64,000 nt of DNA from Phoebastria nigripes (taxonomy: Eukaryota > Chordata > Aves > Procellariiformes > Diomedeidae). The notes under the pieces were generated by a model. The model saw only the letters and a list, made by a program, of their open reading frames with translations. It ran no database searches and was not told the DNA's origin. Location of the stretch: the NCBI GenBank assembly GCA_035582835.1, contig JAYKAV010000778.1:2259236-2323235 (forward strand), read 5' to 3'. Made by a program: the position numbers and the translations under genes. This document shows, one piece after another, positions 12,480-26,737 of the stretch; the first letter of the stretch is position 1; the number at the start of each line of letters is the position of its first letter.

Positions 12480-13400
12480 ATCACGGAATCATCAAAAAAG
12501 AATGGAATCCTCTAATCCAGCCTCATATCCTGATGTCATACCTGACGTGGTGTCAAATATGTACAAATAGGTACAAATATGCAGTGCTGGAAATGCATCA
12601 GCCTCCCTGGGCAATCCATACCGGAGCTTCATCGTACTTACTTACATTCAGAATTTTTTTCCTAGTCTCCAGTCTAAATATTTGTTGCTGGAATTTATAA
12701 CCTCTACTCCATATGGACAGCAAGAGAAATGCATTTCATACTGTTTGCCATGAGCAAACAGCAGAAGTTTATTTGCTTCTCCTCTGCAACAGTCCTTAGT
12801 GTCTGGGAAGACTGCTGTCGCGTTTCTTTTCGCCTTGCTGTTCTGCACTTCTGATCCTCCTGCCTCCTGGATCTCATCTAATCGAGTCAACTCCTTTGTG
12901 AATGGCTATTCCCCAAACTAGGCATTCAGCTGCAGATGAAGCCTTTACCAACGCTGTGTGAAATACAAACATGATGTAGTATGTGCTGTAGGCTACCAAC
13001 CTGTTCAGGGATCTCAGTGCAGTTTTCCTATTTTTTGCAACTAATGACTTCATTGAACTGCCTTCAACTCTGATCCATTATCCAGATTTTTTCCTTCAGA
13101 TTTATGAAGCCAATTGTTTTCTCATCCTGTTTTTATTTAACTGATTATTCCTGAGTACATGACCTTTCACTTCTCTTTATTGACCTGCATTCAATCTTTT
13201 TAATTATTTCTATTGTTGCAATAATTTTGAATTCAAATCCTGTCCTCCAGCATACTTGTATCTACTTCCAACTTCAAGTGGTTGTCTCTGAATGTAACAA
13301 GCAGATGTTCTATGCCACTTTGTTTAACCATTTATAGCATCATAAAATATTTATGAACCACAAACAAATAATGGTAGAATTTCACACCCGTTTGGGACTT
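12480..13400 (-). mobile_element. Degraded old CR1 LINE relic
   Basis: Read in reverse, blocks follow the order of the CR1 3' half. There is an ACGGAATCATC-type end near 12483, then CCTCCCTGGGCAATCC (12603-12618), then TTTTTTTCCTAGTCTCCAGTC (start about 12654) where CR1 has a similar block before its reverse transcriptase tail. At 13165-13200 a segment like the CR1 'CACTT...TTTATTGA.CTGCAT' block follows. Many indels have destroyed the frame. This is a pattern match by eye. The right-hand half is less certain than the left. Confidence 0.55.
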
Positions 13401-14704
13401 GTGTTTTACTGACATATATTCAAGTCTAGTCTACTCCATTTAGCAAAAAACTGCTAGCTTATTTTCTGTCAGTAGAAATTATTGTAGAAGTTACAGAGAA
13501 TTAGGCCCAAGCTGCTTAATTTATCACTGTTCTCTCGCCTTCATTGTTCTTCACATTACAAACCTCAAACTAAATTATGCCCAATTAGATGCTCAATAAA
13601 TTCATAAATTAAAAGCACCGAATGGACCAAATAGATGAAATAAAAGAGAACTTTCTCTCTTAACTCAAAACAGACGAATAGAAAACGGGCAGCACGGACT
13701 AACATCACACTCTTCCTATTGCACGTCCCTTTTCCCCATGCTTTTAGTCAGGTACCTAGATCTACCTCTTATTTTAAAAAATATCTTTAAAAGTTGGTAA
13801 CCTCAACTTTGGGGCCTATTTTGAGTAAGTGATAGCACCCACAACACCCTGCTTTTCCACCTCTGCCTTAGGCTGTGTCCCTACAAGATGGCAAATCTGA
13901 CTTCCCGAGCACATTGCAAGAACATACAACCACAAATCTATACAAACTCACTGCAGCAGTTCAAATTTTGTTTAAAAATCTCATAGAAGTAACTTAGTAG
14001 CACCAGAGTTTTTATTAGGCCAGTACTGCTTGTCCGTAGGAAGCCAACATACAGTCAAAATACGCTCTGGATAATTTACAGACATGTGCTGCGATTTCAC
14101 ACTTCATCTAGATCAAATTCCATTGCCATTTGATCCATATTGTACAAGTCCTCAGTAATGGACATGAAGCCTTGATGTTGCATATTGCTCACAGCATGAG
14201 ATCATAGCCAACTGATCATAGCCTCCTTACTAACCTGGAGGTGACTATTGAAAGGAATTTTGAAAGGGATTATTTAATTGCTTTGCTTTTGCATAGTATC
14301 GTATTTCATTCTACTTTGTCAGCAAGAATAAGTAACTTGCACACAAATGTTTAAAAAATTATAAAAATATTTCTCATTCCCCTACATGGAATAAACTCAT
14401 TTAATTTCTCAAATGTTCTGAGCAAAACATTGTTCTGGCTTCTTCAAGCAGTATCCAACATTGCCAGAAGAACAGCAGTATGGGAATAGAGCTAGAGAAG
14501 CTTTTTGAACCGAACTTTGTTTTGCAGAAAAACGTGGATGGGTTAAGAGAGCATTTTAAGACCTTGCACTGAATTTGTTAAATTGCTGGGAATGAAAATT
14601 ATTCCCGCTTTTAAAAATTCCTCTGATCAACATGTTTGGTTCTAGAAATGTCACAGACTACCAAAAATATAGAATATATTCTTAATTCAAGACATTCTAT
14701 TTAC

Positions 14705-14956
14705 AGCTATTTAGACTGGACATTAGGAAGCATTTCTTTACCGAGCGGGTGGTCAAACCCTGGAACAGGCTTCCTAGAGAGGCAGTCGATGCCCCAAGCC
14801 TGTCAGTGTTTAAGAGGCATTTGGACAATGCCCGTAACAACATGCTTTAGCTTTTGGTCAGCCTGAAGCGGTCAGGCAGTTGGACTAGATGATCCTTGTA
14901 GGTCCCTTCCAACTGAAATACTCTATTCTATTCTATTCTATTCTATTCTATTCTAT
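14705..14956 (+). mobile_element. CR1 LINE 3' end with ATTCT-repeat tail
   Basis: This is a 5'-truncated CR1 copy. It carries the typical block with ACTGGACATTAGGAAGCATT, then GGAACAGGCTTCCTAGAGAG, and ends GATGATCCTTGTAGGTCCCT followed by TCCAACTGAA. The tail is an (ATTCT)n pentamer run (about 14922-14956), characteristic of some avian CR1 subfamilies. The copy is little diverged. Confidence 0.92.
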
Positions 14957-15785
14957 AAATTCATTGTGTTCATTTCTATACCAAAAGGTAAGATGTAGCC
15001 TTTTTATTTGGGGTGGGAAAAAGAGCAAGCTGTTTTACATTTTTTCTTTCACCTATTGCAGAAACTTACTAGCCACTTGTTCACATACTCTAAGGTAAAC
15101 CATATACAGCAGTGGAACTCGGAACTGAGAATTTGCCCCATGGTTCCCAGACAATCTGGGCATTTCAACTCTCATGAGGACACGACGGTTGTACTGCACT
15201 GTCCCGGCTCACGCAAGCCCACCCGCCATTAAGAGTTCCACTGAAGTCACTGGGACTATTCACACAGAACAGACATGCAACAGTATTAAATGTGAATAAG
15301 GCTGGCACAACATGACCCTAGCTCATCTTCATTACTGTAGGATATTGTATATTTTTTTCTGGAGCTGTAATGACTTGTGTTTTGATATCTCTCACTATCA
15401 GGATTTAGATGCTAGGCACATGTGATTTCAGAGATGCTACCTTGCACGCTATAGTCAGCCACATAGCTTGCCAACAGTTACATCCATATTTTAACAAAGA
15501 GATTAACGCATTCTTTCTTTTGACAAATTCAGTCAATCATGGCAATTAATTGACAATCCTCCTTCTAAATTAGTAAAAAATTTAGCCAAAACAGTCCCTT
15601 GAGCCCCCAAGTCCCACTTCACTCGGAGATCAACCATTACTGTCTTCCCACCACATTCAGAGAATGTGTTAAAATACAACTGGCTTTTTAACTGAAATGT
15701 CTGTGTATATGCCTCAAAAAATAGAATGTGAAGAGGGGATGGAGTGCAGCTTTGTGTTGTATTGCATCTAGCCCTGTATTTACTC

Positions 15786-15843
15786 TTTCTCATTTTAACA
15801 CTGCCCCCAAATTGGCCCCCTTTCTCATTTTAACACTGCCCCC
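15786..15843. repeat. Short tandem duplication, period 35
   Basis: The block TTTCTCATTTTAACACTGCC plus CCC occurs at 15786-15808 and again at 15821-15843. The copies are identical, so the duplication is recent or an assembly artefact. Confidence 0.85.
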
Positions 15844-16806
15844 TTAGTGAGGCAGGAGCAAATCTCTAGTAACTATACGAATGTCAATGATATTATTTGT
15901 TCTAACGCTGAGCTGAATTTGATCCGCTCCCCCCAAGGGCAGTACAAATCTAATTACATGACATCTGCTGGCTTTATTATTATAAATCAAAGTGTTAAAG
16001 AAGTGTGAATTTGTTATGCTTTGAATGACAAAGAAACATATTTCCATACACCTCAGTGTTCACTCACTTACAGACTTAACTCTGTAAGCACTGAGATCAG
16101 AAAATACTATGTATCACTTTNCTGCTTTCCCTATGTTTCTCACACAAGATATTAAAATGATACTGCCAGTTTTATCTTACTGTCAGAAATTGTGTCCTAT
16201 CATGCTTGCAAAACAATCCCATACATTTTTATGTTTAAATATGGTACTTGTGCATATTTTAGGTGATTATAGTACCCTTACTTTGTCTCAGAGCTGTTTT
16301 GTTTGTACTAAATAGCAATAAAGGTGACTAGATGATACTATACAGAATATTACAGTATATGGTAGCTTTGTACACTGAAAACCTCATATGTCTGAAGTCT
16401 TCGTATTCCTGAAAACTCATCCTTACATATTACCTCATATACTCAGTACTTTTCCATTTTAAATTTGTTTTCAGTATTATTTAATGTTTTCCTGGATACC
16501 TCCATAGCTAATTAGATGGAGTACTTTGCATCAGCATGTTATTTGCACAGAATATTTAAAAACATATCCCTGAATTTATTGTTTATCTTCTTTTCCCAGT
16601 CTCCCACTTACTTGCATGTTTTCCAGAGCATTTACAGTGTTACCAGTTAACTGTGGCGTTTTTAAATACTCCATTTTTCAGTATCTACATCTTAATGCTT
16701 TCTTAAGTTTATAGCATACGAAGTTAAACAGCTCCTAGATCTGCCACTTATTTCTACATTCACGGCAGTTCACTATCCATTGTGTTTTCTGTGTGGCTGT
16801 GCAATA

Positions 16807-16832
16807 AGCCAGATCAGGAAAAAGATCTGGCT
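16807..16832. repeat. Small perfect inverted repeat
   Basis: AGCCAGATC (16807-16815) and its reverse complement GATCTGGCT (16824-16832) flank an 8-base A-rich loop. No T-run or gene context suggests a function, and it is probably chance. Confidence 0.5.
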
Positions 16833-17084
16833 GATCTTTTAACCCAGTTTGGATTATTTTGCAGCAAACGTGCAACCACAGCTTCAGAAGCACCAGAAGT
16901 ACAGACAAAAGGCAGTAAAGAAATATGAAAAATGTTACTCCAGAAGATGGCTTGTAGTTAAATCCTACAGAAAGAAGTTATTCTGCTGCTTTTNACTTTT
17001 GCTGGGTTCTAGGAAATTCAGATAGAAGCTTCAGGAAGAAAAGCCTACGTATACAGAAAAAAAAGTGGACATATGGACGACTCA

Positions 17085-17254
17085 TGATCATTGGAATAAT
17101 CTCCCCAGGGAAGTGGTAGACTCCCCAACATTGGACACGTTTACGATTTGGCTGGACAGGGCTATNTTGTCTAGACTGTGCTTTTCCCAAGAAAGGTTGG
17201 ACCAGATGACCCTTGGGGTCCCTCCCAACCTGGTATTCTATGATTCTATGATTC
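17085..17254 (+). mobile_element. CR1 LINE 3' end with ATTCTATG tail
   Basis: This is a short 5'-truncated CR1. It has a frame remnant reading LPREVVDSPTLDTF, then the GGTTGGACCAGATGACC block and CCTCCCAACC, and ends with repeated ATTCTATG units at 17234-17254. One N lies at 17166. Confidence 0.92.
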
Positions 17255-20200
17255 AAATTGCAAGTCCACCTCCTCCAGCTCCAAGCAGAAGTTACTTATT
17301 NGATTTCTAAGGGCCAAACAAAGGTNCTGTTGAAACTAATAGCAAAACTCTGAGACCTGTTTCCAAAATAGGATAATAATCATAATAAAAAAACAATGAG
17401 AGGTTTTGAGATTTTACGATTAATAAACTTAGCAGTACTTCTAGTTAATATAACTGGGTACTTGGTCTAGCAGGATTTAGTTACACACTATTAGAATGTA
17501 TTGGGTAAAATAACAATGTTTAGAAGTCTAAAGTACAAAAAGTAGTGTGTACTGTAACATAGCGTTTATTTACAAAAACAAACGGCGTGCTAAGCAGATC
17601 AATATAAAAACAAGACAAGTCACTATGTATCTTTTGTATAGCTATATCCATAGCAAAATCNGTGGCTTTTCATAATCCAATGGGTTTAATTTTAATTTTT
17701 ACTTTNTAGTTGACAAATCATTATCCCAGCCAAGATGACTAAATATGAAAACAGTAAGTTGGAATNTGTAATTCCACATTGCCATTAGATTATCAAAAAA
17801 ATACCAATGGGGAAATCATAATAATGGGACAAGAGGGATCAGGATAAGAAAGAGACATCAGTCAGAAGTCAAAAAAGAATAAGGGATGATTAAGGCAACA
17901 ATGAAGATTATAAGAAAGCAGTTTGTTTTGCCAGTAGTTACAGCAGTGGATCTTGCCTTCTTTGCCCCCTTTNTCCATCCATCGCCCTTCCTCCCTGCCT
18001 TTCCCACAGCTCCTGACAGACATTTTCCACATTCCGTGGTAATGACAGCGATCTAAGTGCAAATGTCTGTCACAGGTCTGCACAAAGCCAGTGTTGTTCT
18101 AACTACAAGAGTCACAGTTCAACAGTGCAAAGTCAACTCTGATCCCATCTTGTACAGAATCTCCTCACAATTGAGGACGGTATCCTGACCTTATTTATTT
18201 TAAAGCATATATAGCTGCATTTTAAAATTTCAACTAAAATATTGAAAGGAGGCACAAATAGCAAGTACATCTTTGTGCATCACTTTATATTAATCAATGT
18301 GAAATGGTTGCTCCAGCTCTGTATATATTTGTGAAAGCAAGCTAGGAGCTACTGAAATTTGTATTTTTTTAGATGGTAACAATATGGGCAAACTAATGCT
18401 TGTATTCATAATGCACAAAATCTATTTACTAACATGAGAAGACTCACTGATTTTGATGAAATTATTAACCAATAGAGCTAACACTCACACAATATACTCC
18501 CCTCCTTAGCAGGTAAACTTGAGAGAATGCAGCTTTCATGATTTCTTTCTCAAAAAAAAAAAAAAAGGCATTTGAAATTTTATTTGTATTATACAGCAAA
18601 TTCTAGTTTTTACATTTTTTTTTAAAAAAGGATAAAAATAGGTAGGACTAAATTTGAGTAATGGTGACCAAACACCTATTTCAGTGGGGAGTCAAGGGTG
18701 TGCAACACCTAGCAGAAGGGACATACGAATATCTCCACAATAGTTCAGGTGTCTCTCTTCAATCTTGANAGAGAATTGTGATTGAAAATAAGAAGTGGCA
18801 AAATCCTGCTTGCTTTTTGTTCTAACTTTGTGAGACATTGTTTTCAAGTTCATATACAATAAACTTCTCAAGTTATATACAATGGTGAAATCTTTTAAAA
18901 AGTCTATCTGTGAACCGATTAAAAATAATAGATGTAAAACAGACTTTTGGAAACATGTGAAATTCTTTACATTGTCAATTAGTCCAGCACTTGGAGATGG
19001 ACAAAGACCAAACCTAAATAACAGTAAGTGACAGGGCAATTATATTTGATTCTTCGGTGCCTCGTTGAGAAAATGTGTATTGAAACATGTTAACATGTAT
19101 TTTTTTTTTTTAAATATAGCAGTATTTTTTATGTTAATAGGACATTTTAAAGTCTTAAAAGTCTTAAAAGTCGTATCTATTGAGTTGTATTTTAAGAATG
19201 CACTGCAGAAGCATGTAGAGAAATGTAGAGAAGATGTATAAAACAGATTTTTTTGTTTAAAATGGGTTCCCTCCAAAATAATTTGTTAAATTAATAAAAC
19301 ATATGGGCCAGATTATAGTTGTATACATATACAGGAGGGGGAAGATGGAAAAAGGAACATGTCTTGCTTTGCATTTCAATTTGTAGACCAAATGCCCTCA
19401 CGGTAAGGTTTGTGCTAATCTGAAGTGCTTGCTGCTTTTCAAGATTAAAAACATTTAGAAATTCAAAGTCTATAAGATGTTAAATATGGCTTCATGGACA
19501 AAACTATTCCTGCTACAAGTATTTATCTTTTTTTTCCTCTTTTTATGCTTATTTTACATGTTCTAATAAGCTATAGTTATATTTTAATAATTGTGTAATA
19601 TGTGCTTGCATTATGCATAACTGTAAAAATACAGCTGTAACTCACTTTATCCTTTCTCATTCCCAGTAACAGAGTCTTATGTTAATGAAGATACAAATCA
19701 AATACTTGAAGGGTCATTGCATGTATGTAGCTCAGCACTAAAGTAATTCCTGTATCCCTCTGAAACTCTGGAGAAAAAAGTCTTATTTACACATTGTATG
19801 TACATTGCTGTTGGATTTTGTGCAGGACACTGAGAAATTCCTGCAGGAAATATTAGAAATGCCTTGTTCCATTGCTGCTACTGGGAAGGTGACACTTGGG
19901 TTAGATGGAAGATGAAAACACAAACCAACCCTGCTTGACTTATCTTTCTGTGGTTTGTGATTTTCATTGCACTTATACTTCACAATAATGAAATGCAGAA
20001 TTCTGAAATAGATATTATTACGAAATGTTTTCAGAAGATTAACTCTGAACAAAGAGAAGACACCTGCCACCATTCCAGACATAAATAATTGGAAGAGGGC
20101 TACCTGGATTATTTGTGAGAGAAGAACTTATTTAAACAACTGCATTTATAAAGCATTGTTTACCCCAGGGAACCTTCTACACCATGAATGTCAGAGGAAA

Positions 20201-21550
20201 TTGTAGAAGGTCATATATCTCCGCTCTATAAACCAGTTGTCCTCACTGACAGTGGATGTTTTGAATAAATAAGGCTTCATCCTGCTCTGTGACAGGCTTA
20301 CCTAATGTTGACTGATTTGTAAAAGCCACTTTCTACACGAAAAAGAGTCCAAAATGTATGTTTTATGATGAAGAAGACATTAAGAAATTTTTTTTCACCT
20401 TTTCTCTCTTAGATCTAAACCAAAATGTTAAACATTTCCACAAATGCTAAATATTTTTACAAAGGTGTAGCCTGCCCATTGATATATATATATTTTTTTG
20501 GAGTGGGTTGTTTCTCCAGCATGAGCACAGAATGAATCACGTACAGAGCTTCCCTTAAATGACGGACTCAATGAATCAAGCACCAAAAACCACATATACC
20601 CAAGGTAGTCAGGTTCAGAACTGAAGTTCCATGTCTTAGCAAAAGTTAGCAAAGACTGTACGTTAACAAATACCATTTTCCATTCCATTTTTCCAAAATA
20701 TCCTCTTTGGCATATTCTTGCCTCTTTAAGTATGTTATTTATAGAACGGCAACACAAACTCACCTTTCACCTAGTTAACAGACTGCAACATATGTGATGC
20801 CGCATTTACTTCCTATTCTAAGCATCAGGAAATAAAGCAGCACCTCTGCTGTATTTACACAGTCATGCTGGGGCACTCCTGCTCTCACACTTGAGTCTCA
20901 CTCCCCACTCAGCCACATGGCATTGCACACTTGGGATCTGCTAAATGGTCCTTCTGGAAGAGGAACGTAAGGAGTGCTTGGAGCGCTCATGGAAACAATA
21001 TACAACGCAGCCTCAAACACCATCACATTGCAACTGCCTGAACAAGACTGTATGTTGTACTAGTTGTATGTTCCCAGGTGTGGCTGACATAGTAGCAAAT
21101 GAACAAATGAACAAATCATGTCTCCAGTCCTCCAAAGTTTTACACATGGTACTCATGTAACCTACTTTGCACATGGAGACATCACAGTATGCAGATGCGT
21201 ACATACTAAGAATGAGGATACATATTTGCAGAATTAGAGCCTTTACTGAATGCATGGCTTTTTTTGTTTTTAAAAAGACGTTTTTCAAACAAATATCTCC
21301 ACGTTTCGTTGTTATTCAAAAATCCTTTTTTTTCTATGCAGAACTGTGATACTTTTAAAATCATGTATAGTTACTTTGGATGTGTTCAAACTATCTCAGT
21401 TGAAATAGCGTTTTTTTTCCACTCACTGTATTAAACAAAAAGTGTTCACCAGTTTTGCATGACTCAGTTCACCTTTCGGTTTTAAATGCAATTATTTCAT
21501 CTTGTCTGTATAGCCCCGTGTTATGCACGTATGCACCTATGTATTGAACT

Positions 21551-21610
21551 GTTCCAGGAAATCAAGTTTCTTATTGCCTTGTTCCAGGAAATCGGGTTTC
21601 TTATTGCCTT
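21551..21610. repeat. Tandem duplication, period 30
   Basis: Two adjacent 30-base units each begin GTTCCAGGAAATC and end TTTCTTATTGCCTT. They differ only at two bases (AA versus GG). Confidence 0.9.
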
Positions 21611-24329
21611 ATAATATGAACTCAGCTTGTTGTACAAGAAAGTACTTAACACTTTAAAAAAGTTTTTTCTATGATCTCATTACTGTGCGCACTGTGTTAT
21701 GTGGTAATGGAAATCTCATCAATTACAGGCTGTTCAGTTACATCCTGTGTAATGCAGGGTCACCCTATGGAGCTTATATATAATTACAGACAAAAGGCCT
21801 ATTCTCTTCCATATAAGCACAAACCCAAATTAATTTTGAGTCAGACTTGGCAGGATTTCAAATTTCTGCTGCCCATGTTTGTTAAAAGGAATGAGATTAA
21901 TGAATAAAATTATTTTATAAGAGTGCTGACTTACATCCTAAAAATGTTGACTCATTATGGCACCCATTCTATGACCCATTTTGAACATGGAAATCTCCTT
22001 TGTGTGAAGCCTTGCTTCCTCTCCTTCCAGTCCTGATTTCAGCCCCTGTCTGGTGCTGTTTGATCTCACTCAGTGCCCACGAGGTCATGTGCGTAAGTTT
22101 TTCCATTGATTCCAGTGGTTGATCTACTGGCCCCAGCATNCTTGATTATGTGAAGAAATAATAGTAAGGCATTATTAGATGGATAGTCTGAAAATAATTT
22201 CATTACAATGTGTTGTGCCTGGCTGTTTGGCTACATTCTCTCTGCTTTTTACTTGTACTTATTTCCTGGGGGAATTTCTCATATATCGCATTGCCTGAAG
22301 TCAACCCTTGCTCTGATCTGTCACATCTACATTGCTGTTTGACTCTAACCTGGTCAGGAGGAAATGCAGGAGAGAATACTCTGGTTTAGGGCTATCAGTG
22401 GCAATAAGGTGGGACTTACTCAGGCCTTCACTTGTCAAGAGTATTTTGACTGAATTCCACCAACAGCCGGAAGTGCTCAGCTTTTCTAAAATCTATGCTG
22501 AGAGCATACTGTATGAGCTACTCCAAAATAAAGGTAAGCAGCTTTACTGAACACAGGAAGAGGCTAATCAGTGAATTTTGCTATTGATTTAAATGGGAGC
22601 AGAATTAGACTGATTCTCCAGCTGAATTTTAAATTCTTGGTATTAAATGTTTTTGAAATGCAGGACTACTATTTTTGCATGTATAACCCACACATCAGAT
22701 ACCTTCACCTATTCACAAGAACCATTTATTGAAAATGAGTCCTCTGATACCCTGTACCACTCACACAATTAATGCAAAAGCAGAGTCAGCGACAGGGAAG
22801 AACTATCAAGTGCTTTTAGAAAGCTATTAGGATAAAGGAAGCTCTTGTGCAAGTTTCCTTTTAAGCCTTGCGTATATGAAGAACCCATGCTGCTGCTGTA
22901 TTATGCGAGTATTTCTAATATTTCCATTTCTCAGGTAACCTGAGAAATCTATCCACAGAAATACAGCGGGGGTGTTTCTGGAGTGGTCAGATCAGTTCAT
23001 ACCTATGAATTATTTATTATTCTTTGTTTTATCAACAGTTTGGTATTTGGGGCTGTCAAATACCAGGATAGAAAAAAGCAGACAACCTTGTGGAATTGTA
23101 CAGAAATTAAGACCTATTCTGGGAGACTATTTCCTACAACTACTCTCATGGAAGTTGTCAGGTACCAGCACAGATTTGCTAACTTTGGTCACGAGCGTTG
23201 TTCCATGGACTTCCATGGGACTGCTGTCAATAGGTACTACCTATCGGCATAAGAGGTACAAACTAAATACTAAGATTAAGTATTGAAAATGTTTTGCAAA
23301 AGGGAGAATTGCTATGTACTTCAGCTGGAGCCAGTTCACCCGCTGTAATGTCATCTTAATGGATTATTTTCTCTACCAATCTAGAAAGACCAAAACAAGC
23401 CTTTCTATTCATATAAAAATGCAGGCCTTGTTCAATACAGATTACTAACTTTAAATCCCGCAGCGCTGCTGCAGGAGTATAACTAGCACAGTTTCCAAAG
23501 ATTTATTATTTTCTCAACACTTTGTGACATCTCTTTTCTGAAAAGTTGGATACTGTAATTTCAGAATCAAAGTTGTACATAATGCCCAGATCCATTGAGA
23601 CCTTTTGAGGTTTCCAAAGATCTACTTGCTTATTTTCCTACTTGANCAAACATAATTTTTTCTTTCCTTTTCATTTCTAATTCAATTTGTGAGTGAGTTT
23701 TCAAAAGTTTTGTACAGCAGAGACAAAACTTTTTAAGGCAACCAAATGCACTAAGAACATCTCATATTTGGNATTTTTTTAAAGCTGTATCAACTATATC
23801 AGAGTAATAGGCCTTTGTTTCTTGTTTATAAACACGTGAAGGTAAAGTCAACCCTTGAAGCATAGTGCAGGTTCATTTTAGGCACACTTGTAATTCTTAC
23901 TGTTATTTTAAGTGTGATGTCTGATGTCCGAAAGAATCAAGGTTCTCAAAATCGCACTGTCTGTCCACGTAACTGTTGCTTTGTCTTTGCTCTTCCCAAT
24001 AACTTTTGACCGATTGTGAGAAATGTGACAGAGGTAGAAGTCGCACAGATAATGAGCTTCCTACAAGCGTAATAAAAGTAGTCAAGCAGATGCGAGTGAT
24101 TTTATACAGGGCACCTGTAAGTGCCACAGCCAAAGGAAAAACTCATGAGCTCACACAGTTAAAACACAAGAGAAAACCATATGGGGGAGACACTCATAAA
24201 TGCTCTAGCCAAGACAGAAGCTGCAACCCAAGTGCAAAGCATACATCCTGGAATCAGTTCCAGTATTTCGTAGAAAAGGGCCCCTCCTACTTACAGTGAA
24301 ACTATCATCGATGTCTTGAATGGAAGCCA

Positions 24330-24373
24330 GACCAAGTCCCTAATTTGTAAAGACCAAGTCCCTAATTTGTAAA
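24330..24373. repeat. Tandem duplication, period 22
   Basis: Two adjacent perfect copies of a 22-base unit beginning GACCAAGTCCCTAATTTG. This is a recent slippage or assembly duplication. Confidence 0.9.
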
Positions 24374-26696
24374 TTCTAACAAAAGCATTATTTCCTGTAG
24401 CATTAACAGAGCTCACATCATAGTGAAAGCTAATTTACTGTTATTAAAACAAATTAAGGCTCATTCTCCTTGTATGATTACATCAAAAATAACAATCATG
24501 ATAAAAATTAAAATGTTCAAGAGTGAACCCTGTCTTGAGAGGGAATCATTATGACAATTGCTTTTTTCTTCTTGATGCTTCTTTTATCATTCGAGTTACT
24601 TCCAAACCTTTTTCCCTGTGTAGCTCCCCTCTTTTCCCCCCACCTCCTGCTTAGTACCATTTTGCAACCTCAAGCACAAACACCTCTGCCCTACATAGGC
24701 AAAGAAAGTTCACTGCATGTAAGATTCCTGCTGGCCCACGCACCTAGGGGAGACAAATGAAATCAGAATTCATGAATAAGTACCAGGCTCAAAGCTTTGC
24801 CTGAAGTGTTTTGCAAGATTCATCATACTCATCTGTTCTCTTCCTCCTGTGCTGATCAGCAGAACCCTTCCTCTTCCAGGCTAGAGGGGGAAAAAAAAAA
24901 TAAGCTTAGGTCAGGGAAAATGAATATTGCTGTTAATGTGATGCCAGGAAGTGTTTACTAGGCAATGAAGGAAGCCTTAACCAGCTAGGCTGAGCATGCT
25001 TTTAACCGGTCCTTCCAAAGGATAAAAGCAACCAACTTGTCATGACAGCAACAAATTTTCAGACAATTTAAAAATGGCCATAATGAGTCGCTTTCAGGCT
25101 AACCACTTGTATATATTCAAATATTTTGAAAACAAATTAAACTCTTGCCAGTCCTGACAGTTTCTAAACTAATGCATATACATACCCCCAGAAGAAACCT
25201 CAGAAAGAAAGAACAATCTGTGCAGAAGTGCAAGACACATGTGATAGCATAGTTATCACGTTGCTGTAGAAACCCCAGCAGAGTATTCTTTAACTTTGTG
25301 AGTGATTAAAATACTGACTGTAATGTTGCAATAATAAATTAATCACAGATGAGCAGCACTAAAATGAATACAGGTTAATACCAAACACTGTAGGACCTGC
25401 TTTTCCTTAGCACTGGNGCTCTTTTGTTCTTATGAACAAAAGCTTAAATTGGTAAAGTTGTGTTTTACACCTTTTGAACTGTTTGGAGGCTGCTAAAGGA
25501 AGGCCACTGTTTACTGGAGATACCTGGGATCCTGCGTGGAAAGCAAAAAGCACGCTCGCTCTCTCTCTTTTAGACTCTAGTCACAATGCAAGGTTGTGGA
25601 AATACTGATGTGCTCACCCAGAAACCAGATTAACACTTCTCAGCCAAAAAATTAGAGAGGAAAAAAGATCCTATGGAGAGGTGAATCTACAGACTCACAC
25701 TACAGACAAATTGCCAAATAAAGGGGGTGTGTTCCATCAGGCAGAGTTGGACTTTGCAAAATATGAACAGCATAGATTAGAAGCAGTGGTAAATTACAAA
25801 ATAGTAACTAACCCAAACTAAGAACTGAACAATATGAGACAAAGAAGCAAAACTAACTGACAGTCATCCTGGTAGAAAAACGAAATCAAAGATGATCAGG
25901 TCACGCAGGACTCCGCAGCGGTTGGGAGTAAGCAGATTACTATTCAGAGCACATGGGGCTGGGATAAAGCTAAACCCTCGAAGACATTTCTCTTCACGGC
26001 ATTTGTTTCCAGCCCCTTTGTTTCCTGCAGACACGTCTGGGGCTCTCTCCATCCATCCCTCTGCCTCCCCAGCTGCCGTGCGGGTCCGTTTTGTCCCTCT
26101 CTCCCCGAAGCCGCGCGCCCCCGCCCCGGGCCAGGCTTTGCCCAGGCTCCTTCTGCTCTTTGTGAGGCTGTCGGGGGGCCGGGGGAGCCACAGCCGCGGG
26201 GGCGAGGGCAGAGAAGAAGGTGGCTGGTAGGGGAGCCCCAAGTGCGAGAGAGAAGCGGAGTCGGGGGGAGCCTGCGGCAGGACCGCAGGCAGCGATGAAC
26301 CCGGGGGGCGGCCGGGGAGGGCGCGGGGAGGCACGGCGGCGGCGGCGCCCGGGGCTGGCGGGGGAGCGGGACGGAGCCCCCGAGGCCGGGCTCCGGGGGG
26401 GGGACGCGGGCGGCGAGGTCGATGCGCGGCCCCCTCCAAAGCCCCGCCGAGGCTGCCGGAGCGGCTGCTACATGGGGCCGGGCGGCTGCACCGCTCCCCC
26501 CCGCGCTCGGGAAGGCTTGCGGCAGGTAGCCGCAAACGCCACTGCCGGCCGCGCCGCGGGCGCTGCGCGCCTCTCCGCGCCCCGCTCGCCCTGCCCCCGC
26601 AGGCAGGGGAGCCGGGGGGAGGGCGGCAAGAGTGTGCGGCGTGGGGGATTAACGGGACGCCGCGGCCCCGCCTTCCCCCTTCGCATCCCGGGCGCG

Positions 26697-26737
26697 ATGA
26701 GAGGGGGAGATGGACCCGAGCCGGCGGGACTGGCACC

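Larger units (their letters stand above)
10751..26060. other. Intergenic region between divergent METTL14 and PRSS12
   Basis: This is about 15.3 kb of AT-rich DNA. Identified content is an old CR1 relic (12480-13400), two CR1 3' ends (14705-14956 and 17085-17254) and three short tandem duplications (15786, 21551 and 24330). Open frames are all under about 120 codons, lack recognisable domains and look random. I see no tRNA, snoRNA or protein gene. A long non-coding RNA cannot be excluded from sequence alone. Confidence 0.7.
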
